In this document: positions 12,161-25,209 of the stretch, piece by piece
Position numbering within the stretch: the stretch's first letter is position 1
Layout: each line of letters opens with the position of its first letter
DNA from: Eumeta japonica
Lineage: Eukaryota > Arthropoda > Insecta > Lepidoptera > Psychidae
DNA: 64,000 bases
Reading direction: 5' to 3'
Assembly: GCA_005406025.1 (NCBI GenBank)
Contig: BGZK01000722.1
Location: 62,001-126,000 of the forward strand
Translations under genes and position numbers: made by a program
Notes under the pieces: generated by a model
Databases searched by the model: none
What the model saw: only the letters and a program-made list of their open reading frames with translations
Told to the model about the DNA's origin: nothing

Positions 12161-14012
12161 CACGGTCTCACGCTAAAATAGAATTAGGAACTAGATTGAA
12201 ACCAATTTTTTTAATTAAAAAAATTTAAATGCATTTATTTTATAATAAAATGTTAATTATTAAAAAAAATACATAATAGGAACAATCTAAGGGCAATTTT
12301 ATTTTTATTAGAAAAAATATTTTATAATTCGACTTTAAATTACGACCCTCTTTAAGACTATTTTTATCAGTAAATTAAAGGTAGCATAATAAATTTACTA
12401 CAAAATTTATGAGGTTAAATATTTTATTAACCCTTTTATAAAACTGTGTGGTTAATCATTTTATATTTTTTACATAAGGTATTTCCAGATTTTCATCATA
12501 ATACGTTCCGTTTAGTACTACGATAATTCTGGTTCCTATATGCATACAATAATACTGAAAGTGTATATAATGTAGAGTGCTAATATCAATATATTTATTG
12601 TGTTATTAGAATATAGTCAATATTATTATCGTCATCCGGGCCCAATAGAGGTTTGAGGCCTTTCAAAAGTTTGATAATTTCAACACTAACCAAATCCAAA
12701 ATTCAATCGATAAAGGATAATACATACATTTTTTTGGCATTCCTAAATATAGTAAAATTAACAACGTCGCTGCGTATTCAGTACAAAAATTACGTAGTCT
12801 ACGAAACTACATAAAGCACTATCGTAGCTTTATCTTAATTGTATTTATTTATTTATAATTTTTCTCCAAAACCAATTCCTATATCGATAACCAAAGGATC
12901 GCCACAGGTCAGTTTAATATAACCCCGTGGCTGTCCTTCCGTTCGGGAAGGCCGCTGCTGGCCGCGTGATGCGGACCTACACGTTTTTACATGATTTATG
13001 GACCCCTTATTGATACCGGTATTAATTTCGTTCCCACTATTGTTAATGTTCATATACTCATATGTAGATGTGTTATACATATATTGCATTTTTTTTTTCA
13101 TAGCATAACACCATTGAAGATGGTAAAGTACGTGAGTATACCGATCTGATATTATGAGCAAGCATCCAACATATTCGATGTACACTAAGCTACTAAATTC
13201 TTATAAATATACGCTGATAAGAATTTTCAAGATTTTTAGTTATCAAATGCATTGTCAATACGGTATAAATTACTTAGCGCCGTCGCAGAAATTCAAACCC
13301 CAGATAATGCATAAAAACGTATTCCATTCATAATCAGTCGCCATCATGGAGTACAATGTAAATATAAGCTAAAAAGTAATAATAAAAATTTATTGTTATT
13401 ATGAAAGGGCTTACTGGCGTAAAATGTATTTAAATTACATAAAAATTACATAACATAATTGCACAAAAATTCTATTTGCGATATTGGGATTTAAAATATA
13501 CTCTCAAAATTTCTTAGTTTTCACGTCTTTTCTGATAGAAGGTATCCAATACATACAATCTGAAATAAAAATATTGTATGAGATTAGAGTGGTGATCAAA
13601 ACCTGATACAACTTATCTTTGTACAAGATTTTGTATAGTAAGATACGTTTCATGACCAAGTACTATAGAATTGTATGAGAAACTAAATTGGATCAGAAAA
13701 ATTAAGTAGTAAATAATTATTTACAGCATTCTTACACTTTGACTGTAGGATATTTTGTACTCATTTTAAACATATTTTAAAAAATATTCTTCACAACGTA
13801 AATATTCAAATTAAAATCTGTGAAAGTATCAAAGTAAATAAGTAGTATTCATTAATTACGATACGAAGATGATAAATAAATAATTATCTCGTTATGCTCA
13901 TGTAATAATCATTAAGAACAAACATGCGACAGTCGTACATGGACAAATGACATATAATGTACTGAAATAAAAATGTGAGATCAATTTGATTAAAGCAAGA
14001 TATAACAATTCC
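12161..14012. other. AT-rich stretch, no gene recognised
   Basis: The only compositional break is a short GC-rich patch at 12900-12990 inside a minus-strand open frame (12853-13185) of 110 codons. That frame is low-complexity at one end and resembles no family I know. The rest is AT-rich and featureless. Confidence 0.5.
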
Positions 14013-14073
14013 GAGTATTAGATAAATGATTAAAACCATGTGTCACACGGTTTTAATCATTTATCTAATATTC
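14013..14073. repeat. Near-perfect 61-nt hairpin
   Basis: A perfect 21-bp inverted repeat (14017-14037 with 14049-14069) flanks an 11-nt centre, atgtgtcacac, whose gtg/cac can pair further. Four outer positions also pair with one G-U. Only one mismatch breaks the stem. The length is close to a short miRNA precursor, but the loop is tiny and the arms are AT-rich. A foldback element or cruciform site is an equally good explanation. Confidence 0.85.
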
Positions 14074-14379
14074 ACAAACTTTATTTCTTTCCTATTTATA
14101 TGGGGTTTATTTGATACGAATTTTCATTTTATGTGTATAAATACTGACATCATAAAATAAATGGTTATGTAAATAGTTAAAAAGGCGTGGTTGTTACTTA
14201 TCTGCTTTTCCCAAAAATGGTATTTATTGTTTTTGCACACGATTTTTTTATTTAAGTACAGTTAAAGGATTTTTCATCTATTGTATAGTGCATAGTTAAA
14301 AGTCCACCAAAGCGCATACCTAAATCGTCAAAATATGTACACATCAACTTCTACATGTTTTATGTGCATTCAGAATAGG

Positions 14380-15245
14380 TACCCGCGAAAATAAATAATT
14401 AGGAGCCTAGATATTCGCGATTTACTCCCGGGATAAAAGAGGATTTAACAGCCAAGCCGATATCACAATACCGACTGCCAGCCGATTTAAATTTATTTCG
14501 GACGTCGGTAACTTCCAATTTAAACCTCTCAATCCTCTATGATATATGTCGGTATTCGGTGGGATTAAAAGTTCTCAGGAAAATAACCTGGAAAACCTTT
14601 TCCGGGTCGGATTGACCCGAGCGGCCCGGAGCCGGGATTAGATGTCCGGATTGGATATACATAAATCTCGGCGAGGCTTAGGGCCTGCAGGCAATTAAAC
14701 CCTGCCACTGATATGTCATTTTGTGACAAAAGGGCTGCGACGCGCCGGCCGGTGGCGAGCGCCGCCCGCGCTGATTAAGTACACTTCTGATATACGCGAT
14801 GTACGTCTCGCCCACTCGTGAAACGAAATCATATCTAATTTCTAAAATGGGGAATGTTTTATGGACTTCCTTAAAACTTGTGCATTTCAAAAACTGGCAA
14901 ACGCCGTGTGGGCTCTATTATAATATTAATATATTCGACGGTCACAAGCCGACGAGGGCACAATGGGCGCGCTTTCGTTGGCGGGTCATAAATTATTCAA
15001 TTTCATAGTAATAAAATACGCGTGACCGGCGTTCCGGCGTGAAAACCTTTCAGCAATTACCCGTTGAATATAACAAAAAGCACGGGCCGATTGGACACGG
15101 CACCCTCCTCTCCCGCGCCTCCCGCGCCGGTCATAACTCATGCATCAGCTTGCGGGCAAGGGTTCACCGTGGCTGCAGCGCGCCCCGCTATCACAGCCTT
15201 ATACGCGTATAGCTGTTACAGTATGTCCTACCTTATTTATCCTTA
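14380..15245. other. GC/CpG-richer block, candidate cis-regulatory DNA
   Basis: An extended island of balanced composition in AT-rich DNA. It holds several GC-dense pieces (14590-14640, 14730-14780, 15090-15190) separated by short AT-rich cores such as ataaattattcaat and catttaaa. Several short frames overlap on both strands, as happens when a GC-richer stretch has fewer stops; none shows a domain. Lepidopteran GC islands of this sort are not promoter proof. Conserved enhancer sequence is my inference. Confidence 0.4.
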
Positions 15246-15419
15246 GTTAATTTTAACTGAATATATGTGCGATTTTTAATTTAATATTCCACTTTTATCT
15301 GTTTCACTGAAATAAATTTTGTATAACGGATTTCTTATTTATCTATTATTAAGAATTTTGCTACATTAGTCGTAAATAAATAATTTTTAATTTTACATAC
15401 TCGCAACATTTAAATAAGC

Positions 15420-16030
15420 TTAAGCCGCTTCCATACAAACCCAGCGCAGTATGACGGAAGAGCAGCCATTAAAATTAGGGTTGGGCCAAACAAAAACGCG
15501 GCTAGGGCAGGGCCGGGTCACCGCACCTCTCCGCGCCGCGCGTCGCATTCCGAAGAAAAAAAACTCCAAACAGTGAGTTGGTGCGCGCAGTGGGCCGGTG
15601 AGATTAAATTACTATTTCCCGTGTTGGATCATTTTTTAATGACTTTTCGTAATTCACAAACTACATTAAGTGTTTTTGTTGAGTAAAATAAATAGAAGTA
15701 TAAATATACCTACATAACAACAGTTTCCAAAAATATATACCTAAATATATAATTTTAAAGCAATTCCACGCAAACTTATGAATTTCACCATTGATAACGC
15801 ATTGACGAAATCGGAAAAAGCGGACAGGTTATTTTGAAAACCTCTACTTAATAAAGGCTACGAAATTAAAAAGCAATTTGGTAACCGTTACTAATTTAGA
15901 ACGGCGCGCCACTGGAGCTCTCAATTTGGGAGGTGAGGGGAAAGCCGGGCGGGGAGAGGAGGTGGCCCTAATCTAAAAGCTGTCAGTTAACAGGGTCGGC
16001 AGCTGCGCGCGCTCCACACAAGGGAATGTA
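15420..16030. other. Mixed GC-rich patches
   Basis: GC-dense pieces at 15490-15610 (including ccgcgccgcgcgtcgc) and 15900-16020 (ggtgaggggaaagccgggcggggag, cagctgcgcgcgc). AT-rich sequence lies between. No gene is recognised; it is possibly regulatory. Confidence 0.35.
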
Positions 16031-16304
16031 TTATACAACGGCCACGGTCATATATATACATATATACACAACGTCTATACAACTTTGGCTTCCTTTAAAC
16101 ACGCTTTATAAATATTCATGGTCTAGACAAAAACATTCACGTTCTCGTATTAGCGTGTGTTTATTAAGCTTTCAAGTTGATTATATTATTACATTAAGTC
16201 CATTAACATCCTCATAATAGATAAACCAATACTGTAAATGTGTTTTATCTATGACTTTCAACATTTGAAAAAAAAGTTTCTTTATTTAAAATTTTCAAAA
16301 GCTA

Positions 16305-16655
16305 TATTTTTAAGGTTCCGTAGTTTAATAGGGAACCCTTATAGTTTTGCCATGCCAGATATTCCGTCCGTCCGTCCGTTTGTCCGCTGTTTAGTTCAGA
16401 GACTTTTAGTCCTAAAAAGCTATAATTTGGCATGGATATGCACACTAATCACGCCGACGAAGTGGTAGGACAAAATCTTGAAAAAATACTTTTTACACTA
16501 CCTTTACTCATAAAGTGAAGACGGATTTTTTTTCTTATCAATACCATGGTGTGGGGTACCGTTGGACAGCTCATTGAAAAGTATTGCGGTTCTTTGAAAC
16601 TTATTTTTCGCTTTAAGGATCCGTTTGCGAAATATTGAACTTTAAAGTGTTAATT
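16305..16655 (-). mobile_element. Lepidopteran dispersed repeat (aggttccgta family)
   Basis: The segment opens with tttttaaggttccgtagttt and ggaacccttatagttttgcc. It continues with a ccgtccgtccgtccgt run at about 16363-16378, gctataatttggcatg, and atcacgccgacgaagtgg. I recognise this order from a very common moth and butterfly repeat whose sense strand ends in ...ggttccctat...tacggaacc-ttaaaaa, so this copy lies on the minus strand. The exact family class is not clear to me. A short head of the same family seems to occur at 35.1 kb in the opposite orientation. Confidence 0.7.
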
Positions 16656-16659
16656 TTCG

Positions 16660-17690
16660 TTAGAGTCGAGTGTCGTTCCTCCATCGCCGTCGTCCCCCGC
16701 CACATAAATGGTTATTCTTGGATGTGACAACAGCGCATATAACTAAGTTAAAATAAAAACTATCAGCTAAGTAAACTTTGCAAATTAACGCGTAATATGG
16801 AGAAATAAAAAGCAAAATTTCGTACAAATCACATTGAAAGTTACTTAGGCGACGTTGTTGGTTGTGTAAAACACGTAGCAAATATAAGTTTTTTGAACTA
16901 TATTAAATTATAGAAATATAAAATAATAACACTGCTTCTATATGAACAAATTTTTAAACCTTACTATCCGTTAAACTGTAAACTTAACTAATAAGTTCAT
17001 AGTGTTAAATAAAAAGCTTCCTTCTGAATCCGCATGTTGTGATGAGAAACTACAGAACCTTACACTGCGCGTGGCCCTACACGTATTTGGCCAGTATTTT
17101 TTTAGAGTTGCCTTTTGTAATTTGATCTTTAGCCCGATAGCGACCCAAATATTTGGGGGTAGTGCGAATTATGCTTTTTATGTCGATATCAAAATAATAC
17201 ATTTTCTTACTAAATTACAGATTAACTTACCGTATAAAGTTTTATATAGAAAATTTGATTACGGTCAATAACTAATATCGAGGTTTATTATTCAGAATAA
17301 TTTATGATTCGTTTTATGCGCTCGTATGCAGATCATACACAATTTCGTATAAGATAGTTTTATTTGAGATTTTTCAAATTTGTTACAAAATTTGAATTAA
17401 AAATTTAAACAGGATTTCTTATTGTGAAATTATTATGTAGATCTTTTATTAACGTAAGCTAATAAAGCTTCCTAAGAATATAATGCTCTTTAAAATGTTG
17501 ACAGGATCGAAGCGCATTTATATTATTAGTTAAATCGCTATAGTTTCTGGAAAGATTTTTTTCAAATAATTGATGTTTTCCATTAATTATGTTGTTTATA
17601 ACGAGTGTGTATAAAATAAGGGCCTTCCGTTTCAACGACGCGGCTGCGTCACGTTTGACAACATAAATTCTGCTACCTAAGAAATTTATA
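16660..17690. other. AT-rich stretch, no gene recognised
   Basis: Several frames of 70-90 codons occur on both strands but are AT-driven and lack motifs. No RNA gene or mobile element is seen. Confidence 0.55.
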
Positions 17691-17694
17691 CAAG

Positions 17695-18070
17695 ACAATA
17701 ATTCACAGCCCACGTCCCCGCTAGATTAGATCTTTTTAAACGCCATCCGATCTAATTTTCCGAGCGGCCTGCGCCCACGCAACGTATCTATATTTAAAAA
17801 TCGAATTCGATTCCCGCCGTTCGATTTATGAACAGCCCGTTCTAAGAGGCGGTATAGATTTTTGCGTGATTAGCATAACGTTGCTTACCGCCGAATCCGA
17901 TTTTTCCATTTGGGCACGACACTAATTCGACTTTGCAACTTTACGATATTTATTCGGCGCTCGGACGGCGTGTTTCCGTTAATTTTATAGCCCCATACCA
18001 ACATAAAATTGTCGAAACTGACACCGCGCCGCCTCGATACCCGTTTGTCTAATAGGTAAGTTGAAAATTT
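17695..18070. other. Candidate conserved noncoding block
   Basis: Balanced composition with many CpGs and repeated short AT cores (gattag, aattcg, attaatt), ending near a gtaagt-like word. This texture differs from the flanks and resembles insect enhancer DNA. No open frame spans it. Confidence 0.4.
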
Positions 18071-20630
18071 AAATTCCGAACTGCCAATTTACGTCCACGA
18101 ACGAATACATATTTACGTGGGTACTGTTTGGACTCCGATCGAAAAACTACTAAGTACTGTACAGAGCAAATTATACATTTTTATTGAATGATTTTTCTAA
18201 GATTATCACGTGTGTAAGTAAGTAGTATGAAAGTGGGGCAGCGGCTGTCTTATACCTACGAAATAAATCGAATTAGAACAGCCGTTGCTCTGGATATTTT
18301 CTTTTAAATGGAGAATTTTAATGAAAAGAAGCCAAACAAAATTACATTTATTTAAATTTTGAATCTTAAACATTATTATAAGAATCGTTATTGTTCAAAC
18401 CTTAATCGATAATTTTGTGCATATAATTATTTAATGCGAAATTTTATTTTGAATGTGTATTTATTGTGTCATAATCACAATAAGTTTAAATATCAATCAT
18501 TACGTTTAATAATAATTTGAATTTGACAAGCGATACGTTAATTTAAAACGACAACAAGATATATGAGGATTAAGTTTAAACGAGAGAATTCTACGAACCA
18601 TCATACAATTATCATATCATATCATACAATCATAGAAATTCGATTACGTTAATTTATAATACTTATTCTATTTATTTACGCACTTCAATTCAAGGTCGAT
18701 TAATATACGTATATAGATGAATATAATAAACAAAGAGATTTTAGAAAATAACATTATTATTATTCTTTTTATTTTCTATCAATAGACACCGCCCATCTAT
18801 AGGAAAATACCGCTCAGTTAAAATTGCATATTTACTAGAATATTATCTTAAAGTTTGATATTAAATTTTGGTATAGTACTAGTAGTAGTAGTATATAGTA
18901 TAGATAGATTAAGTAAAATATAAATCTTAATTTTAGAAACAGATCAAGGACGGCCATTCTTAGTACATGCTAAATAGTATTATTAAGACCATTGAAACAA
19001 TGATTCAATTGAACAAAGTAAATATTTTTAGAATCTTTAGGGTTAAAACTTTCAAATGATAACTCGCACGAGGCATTATTATTTTTTTTCTGAAGACGAA
19101 ACTGACAATTTTAATTCTAGTACTTTATTCATATGTTGAGTACGTGCGTATCATCAAAACTTAAACAGTGTCACCATTTGTAGTTCTTACGTTAAATAAT
19201 TTTCAAAAAACGATGATAATCTTATACGAGATAGGTATTATAAGGATTCCGTTTTTCCACTTAAATTATACGGAACCCATAGAATTAATTACTTATATAA
19301 TCGTTTCAGTTGTTAAATATAGCAAGGATTTTAAGCGTTGAGTTTAATTTTAACGGTCACAACCTAAATTCGTTAGTGAGGCAACAATGACCACCAGAGC
19401 CGTTTTTTTCGTGATATGCGACGTTTCAATAGAGGCTTAAAAAACGCAAACAAAAACGGCAAAGCTACAGAGAAAGGCCGGACGCAGCTAAATGAAAGAA
19501 CTTTGTAAAAAGTTTGACACATTTTTAGAAACATCAGGCATGCAGTGTTCGGCCGCGCGGGCCGTCGTAAATTTTACGTAGCGTCAGAACGAAAAAAAAA
19601 AACAGGCAATGATATTATTGTTGTGGGAATTTTTATTCAGTTTCAGATAATATATTTGCGACAATTTACAATCCGTTTCTTTATTTGGATAATGGAATTA
19701 TAAAAATCTGTAAACTGAATTATTGCAGGTAACATAAATCCTTATGGAAAGCTTTATCATGTGTTATTGTATTTTTTGGGTTCGAAAACATAATATTAAA
19801 ACTAATAAATTGTCGTTATGCATGAATTTCCAAAACGGTATGTTAATGACCTGTCGAAATACTACAAATTTAACATTCTTACAATATAAATATTCAACTG
19901 AAGTCCACACACGTCTACAACGAGACTAATTATTGACATGTTAATCTCAAAATTATTTTATTGCTGGTTAATGATAACAATTAATAATAAGTTAATGAGC
20001 ACTGTGAAGTTCGGCACGAAAGCGTCGCAATGGCGTGAAATAGGAACGCGGCGGAGAAGAAGGAAAGGTAGGGGAGCATAATATCTGCGCAGTATATCAT
20101 TCGCAGACAATTCAGAGCGGCAAAATTTCGCGCGTTGTACTACACTTTGGAATAACGATTTACAAAAAAAATTAACTTAACTGTCATAATAGATGAATAC
20201 TAAAAAAAAATAATGTTGTATGTACGACATTAATACACAGATATTAAATAACAATTAGGTTACAATGTATATGGCGCTTGTCAATTTTTAAATTTAATTT
20301 GTGATACCGAATCCCTCCTAATTTCAAATCGTACCCTTATAATTCAAATTAAAAATGATCGACCAAAAATAAACAGGTAGTGATTTTATTTTAAAACATA
20401 TTTGATAATCTCGTATCAAAATGGATTTCTATTTCCATTTAGAATATTTCTGTACAAAATACGCTGAAAATATGATTTAATGTTAGAAGTGTTAATGAAC
20501 ATACTAGTGTTTAATACTGATACTCACTTTCTGTATTATTTCATAGGTTTTAATTCTTTAGAGTTTCTAAAAGAAAATTCTTCCATTTCTCTTAACTATC
20601 ATCTTTAAAGATATTGTGCTAACATCCAGA
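18071..20630. other. AT-rich stretch with small GC patches
   Basis: Mostly AT-rich, with short-period low complexity at 18600-18635 (atcat words) and 18877-18900 (gta words). Slightly GC-richer patches occur at 19470-19600 and 19990-20140. No gene is recognised. Confidence 0.55.
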
Positions 20631-21070
20631 AGATTTAATCTCTGACGGTCACGGGGAGGGGTTCGGGGGGAGCAATGTTTCGAACGCCATTTTTCACAGG
20701 TTCGGCTATCGGCCGCGCTGTATCTGATGGCGCCCATTGCGCGAGGCGGCGTCGCGCCGTTTCCCCCCTATATATTTTCGAGGCGGATAACAGAAAGAAG
20801 TGAGCTTCTTGTGTCGGCGGCGCGATAAGAATTTCATTTCCTCGGCGCGGCGTGTTTCGCGCCGAGTGAAAGCCGACGCGCCGGCCCGGAAGCCCGCGCT
20901 GTGACAAAAATACCTAAGTGATAAAAGCACTGCGGATTCAGTTCAGGTACGGCCGGTGGATATGAACCTCGCGGGCGGTTTTATTTTTCAGTAATACGGT
21001 CGAGTGTTCTGTATGCGAGGCGCCGATGCAGAAGTCCTGTAACCGTCGTAGCGTTATTGCATTTCTTTTT
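20630..21070. other. GC/CpG-rich patch
   Basis: Very CpG-dense from about 20640 to 20900 (ggcgcccattgcgcgaggcggcg, cggcgcggcgtgtttcgcgccg). Two overlapping minus-strand frames (20635-20907 and 20706-20930) exist because stops are rare in GC-rich DNA. Neither has a recognisable domain. It could be an untranslated exon, promoter-proximal DNA or a conserved element. Confidence 0.35.
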
Positions 21071-24040
21071 AGGGTCCGACATACGGGACGATGAAACCGA
21101 TTTCAAATAGGATCAGTCTGGTGCCTAATATTTGTTTGTCTATCTGTCACGCACTATTTTCATCAAATCTACTGGAGGAAAAAAGTTGTGATGTGATGTA
21201 TATTATTTATATACAGGCGACTGACTGAATCCACATTGGCACGCGACCCGAAATTCAACTATAGCATAGTTTGCTGAGTTTGTTCTTCACTTTGACGCCC
21301 GGCGAAATTTAAAAACTCTAGAGCTAGGGCTGCTAGCTTTAACAATATATATATATATAGCTAATGTAAGAAAACTTTTGATTTTGATGGTTAATTTTGC
21401 GGGGTTCATTAGGAAATTGTAAAAGAGACCAAGTACATCATTTATAATACACCAAATGAAAATGTTTATTATGAAAAACATAGATAATACAAAACCCTCT
21501 CCATTCAAATCAGATTCATATTTAGCAGGTTTTTGTCTTACGGATATAAGTACAAAAGGTTATTAAATTAAGAACAGAAAATCCATCAGGCACATACAGT
21601 TTAGACAGTCACAAACAGTTATACGTAGTTTCGTCACATCGATATATCCATCGACCGTCCGGGGTGTCCGCCCGTCCATATATCACAGCCTTAGAACTGT
21701 ACCGTGTTTTCATAGATGCCGATGAAGGTATACATGCAAGGGTGTTATGAGAATCGTCGTATATTTTTTTATTGAATCAAGAAATATATTAGGAGTGGTC
21801 TTTCTACATGACATTTAGGGAGTTACGTGTTTTAAATATTTTAGGCGTTTACCACGCATAGTTCCCCATGATGACAGTGATAGGACTTTACAAACACTTT
21901 CAACAAAATAAGTTTGAAGAAAATCTGTTAATATTTTTTTTTTTTTGGATGCCCCATACTTTCCGTTTTTTTGGATGTGTATTTTGGTACAAAACTACTT
22001 AAAATTTGGACAAATATTTGTGTCGATATTCGTTTACATTACATTTTTCAAATTTTTTAGTAATGATACTTTTTATTGGTATATTCATATTATAATGATA
22101 CAAATTTATAAGTAAAGATCAACTTTTACTTAAACTTTGTGCAACTGCAAATTATACTTCATCTCGTTTGTGGGTACAAAACTATTGTTTAAGTTGACCG
22201 ATTCTAACTTAGCTGGTTTTTTTCAACATATATAGCGTAAGTATTAGTGTTTCAATTTAAATAAGACATAAATTTACAAAACTATAATATATGATATATC
22301 GAGATACGATTATTACTGAAGAGAAATCTGCATGAAGTTCATCGAATATATTTCATTTAGAATGAATTAAAAATTTGAATCGTTTATTTAACAATATATT
22401 CACTTCGAAGTTTGTTAAAGATGGGTGGTGAGCTTTAAGAACTATTTTACCTTGATAAATAAATTAATATACATTACAATATATAATTATTTCAGTTTTA
22501 TTAATTCATACTAAATATATTATCCCGTCAGAATTTTTGATCAAACAATAGCCTAAAAAAAAGTAATATAACTATTTACCCATCAGAATTTCCTGTAAAA
22601 CAGAGAATTGAAAACAAAATATATCACAGCTTTACTTTCATATTTTTTGAAGAGTTAGTAGAGAAATTTGAGAGGCGGGCGAAATTTAGACAACGTATTT
22701 AAAAGACTTATTTAATAATGGCATACTCAGTGAGATAAACTTAAAACATTTTTGCAAGAACAAATGGCTCTACGAATCTTTAACTTCAATACGCATTGGA
22801 ACACCACAGAAAGTTAATTAATTAAAAACAAGAAAAAAGGCTTGTGCTTCGAAGGAGTTTTACGAATTCAGGACATTACAAGTGAGAGCTTGAACGGACT
22901 GATGTAGCACAAAGACAGACAAAAGACACAAAACGCAATTTATTATAGGTTATTGAATTAATTTAAATTCATAATTAATTAAGTGAAAACACATTTCAGT
23001 TTTTAAGTTGTTTTAGAAAAATAACTTTTTTTTTAGGTATTCTTCATAAAGTATAACTGATTTTAAGTAATGTATACGGCGTTTGATTTTTGTCTCTATG
23101 ACCTAATACTTACCTAACTTGGTTCGGTTTTCTTTAGAGTTATTGACGACATCACGAGACTTGACGTAAGATCAGAAACTTTGTACCAAAGATTTCTTAA
23201 AAAGTTTTCGCATTTCCTCAATACAATAAAAGTCGCAAAGCGCCAAAGTCGGCCCAACTTGTCCTTGGTCGCGAATAAAAAACAATATTTCGAGGAATAA
23301 AAAGCCGTTACGATCTTCAGCTTCGATTTTATGAATTCCCAAAGCTAGAGCCGAAGTTACTAATATTTTTCGGCGTTATTTGTTGCCTATTTTGAACTTT
23401 ATTAGTAAACACATTAAGGTTTCGATATAAAATTCCGATTTCCGTTTTACGCTCTTATGGATTTGCAGCGCAGAATCGAATAACATGTTTTATCGCGACG
23501 CATTCCATTTCGGTCCCTCAGGACTCAGCTGATCGTGACCAGGTACAGATTTATTAGATTCTGATTTATATCTCGTATTTATGGTATAAACATTTTAATA
23601 TCGATTTCTTAATTTTTAATATGATACTCCATAACAACCACCTGTGTGAGCTGAAGTTGTAATAATTGTTTTATTTAACGTAATTAAATTTTAGAAGAAA
23701 GGGTTTGTATCGCCAAAAAATATTTAAAATTCAAAGTTCATAAGCAAATTTTTTAACTCACTCTAGCGCTAACCGATGATGACTTAAAATATCTTCAATA
23801 GTGCAATATCCAATGTGAAATCACAAAAACCACACACATAAACCAAATGAAAATTTTCTTAATCACCATTTGAAAGCGTAAGCACCAGCGCATCCACAGC
23901 GATCTTCTTACTATGATGCAATCACCTTTAACTAAATCCTTTAATCGGCTATAATTATTAATTCTCAATTAAAATGTTTTTTTTTTTGCGCGCGCTCGCA
24001 ATTAGATCGGCATTCATATGTCCGGTCAGAAGTGTATTCA
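21070..24040. other. AT-rich stretch
   Basis: Contains a (ta)n microsatellite at about 21342-21358 and mostly plain AT-rich DNA. A more complex patch at 23140-23550 could be conserved noncoding sequence. No gene or mobile element is recognised. Confidence 0.55.
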
Positions 24041-24049
24041 CAATACAAA

Positions 24050-24540
24050 AGCTTATTTATAACTGGCACAGCGGTATAGACTACAGAGGGGCCGGCGCGT
24101 GAGCCGCGGCTCAGCTAGAGCGGAGAGGGCGCGCGGCCATTTCACAAAAACCTCCGCGAGGGAACGCCGCGCCGGGCCGATTCGGACCCGGGACCTTGCC
24201 GGACCAACACAACTAAACCACGCCGACACACACACGCGACTGTAGCCCACGAGGTAGGGGAAAAAATCTAAGCCATTACCAACTCTACACGAAACTTTTG
24301 ACACGAACACTTTGCGCTTGGGCACGGTCTATTTCGGTGTAGACAAGGACGAGACGACGGCGCGCCGGCCTGAAAGGGGAGTGCGAGCGAGGTGGGTATA
24401 GGTAGGTGTTGCGTCGCATTTGAATAAAGTTTAGGGGCCCGAAGAACACGGAAAGCCACGGGACGCCGCGGCCGCGCCGAGTAGGTGGTGATAAAGCATT
24501 GTAGCGATGCGCGCTCATCCCAAATCGAATACGATGAGTA
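24050..24540. other. GC/CpG-rich island
   Basis: The largest GC-dense block of the central part, with gccggcgcgtgagccgcggc, ggaacgccgcgccgggccg and gacgccgcggccgcgcc. Three minus-strand frames overlap here in different phases, which argues against any one being a real exon. It is a possible promoter, untranslated exon or regulatory block. Confidence 0.35.
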
Positions 24541-24759
24541 ATAATATTTAAGCAAGATTTGTTACCTGTCTGCCGCGTCGAGATAATGCCGCATTTTTTG
24601 TGAGAAAAATACAATTAACTATCCCCGGCACATAAATAATTTTGTTGTATACAATCTCGTGCTCCGATTCGGGTTGTACAATCATATCTTTGGTAAAAAA
24701 GAAAGTGGCAACGATGAAAAAATATATATTCACCTGTCCGGCACAGGGAGATCGCTGTT

Positions 24760-25090
24760 GGAAAACAGGCAGCGAACGGATTTTTTTAAGGAAAAATTAT
24801 CCCCAATCATAATGCAAACCAATCAATCAAGTCGACGTTCTAGAAGTAATTTCATACAGTTTTCTTCGTTACGATGTTTTTGTGCCCTTTGTCTAATATT
24901 ACGATTGTGGAGCTAAAGAATCACTTGCAATTTTAAGAATAAGTATTTGAACGTTATACGCACAATACGTAATCATTTATAATAAAAAAAGCGTTGTTTT
25001 TCTTTTAACAAAATACATAGGTGTTTCTTGCTGGAAAAGTAAAAAGTTGTATATTTCATACGAAACTAGGAGCTACGATTCAAGTTTATA
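24760..25090 (+). repeat. Old tandem duplication, unit 1
   Basis: This segment aligns with 25210-25540 at an offset of about 441-450 bp. Shared pieces in the same order are ttttgt-ccctttgt(c/t)taatatta, agtatttgaacgttat, acgtaatc-ttt, and cttgctggaaaagt...atttcatacgaa. Many substitutions show that the duplication is old. No coding capacity is shared. Confidence 0.6.
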
Positions 25091-25209
25091 TAAAACTCTT
25101 CATATACTCTGGAAAATAAGTTCTCAAAGAAACAACTATTTTACCTCTCCAGGTCGGAGTCTGGAGAGATCTCCGAGTCCTTCTCCATCACATTTCTCCA
25201 CCTTAACAG

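Noticed and set aside
12853..13185. 110-codon minus-strand frame
   Set aside because: Low-complexity at one end with an unrecognised product; a short GC patch accounts for part of the openness.
15187..15222. tatcacagcc word matching the seed of the insect miR-2 family, in a small palindromic context
   Set aside because: The remaining bases do not match any miR-2/13 sequence I know and the foldback is only about 34 nt. The same seed also occurs by chance at 21678.
21678..21700. Second tatcacagcc miR-2-type seed
   Set aside because: No hairpin partner arm nearby and no match past the seed.
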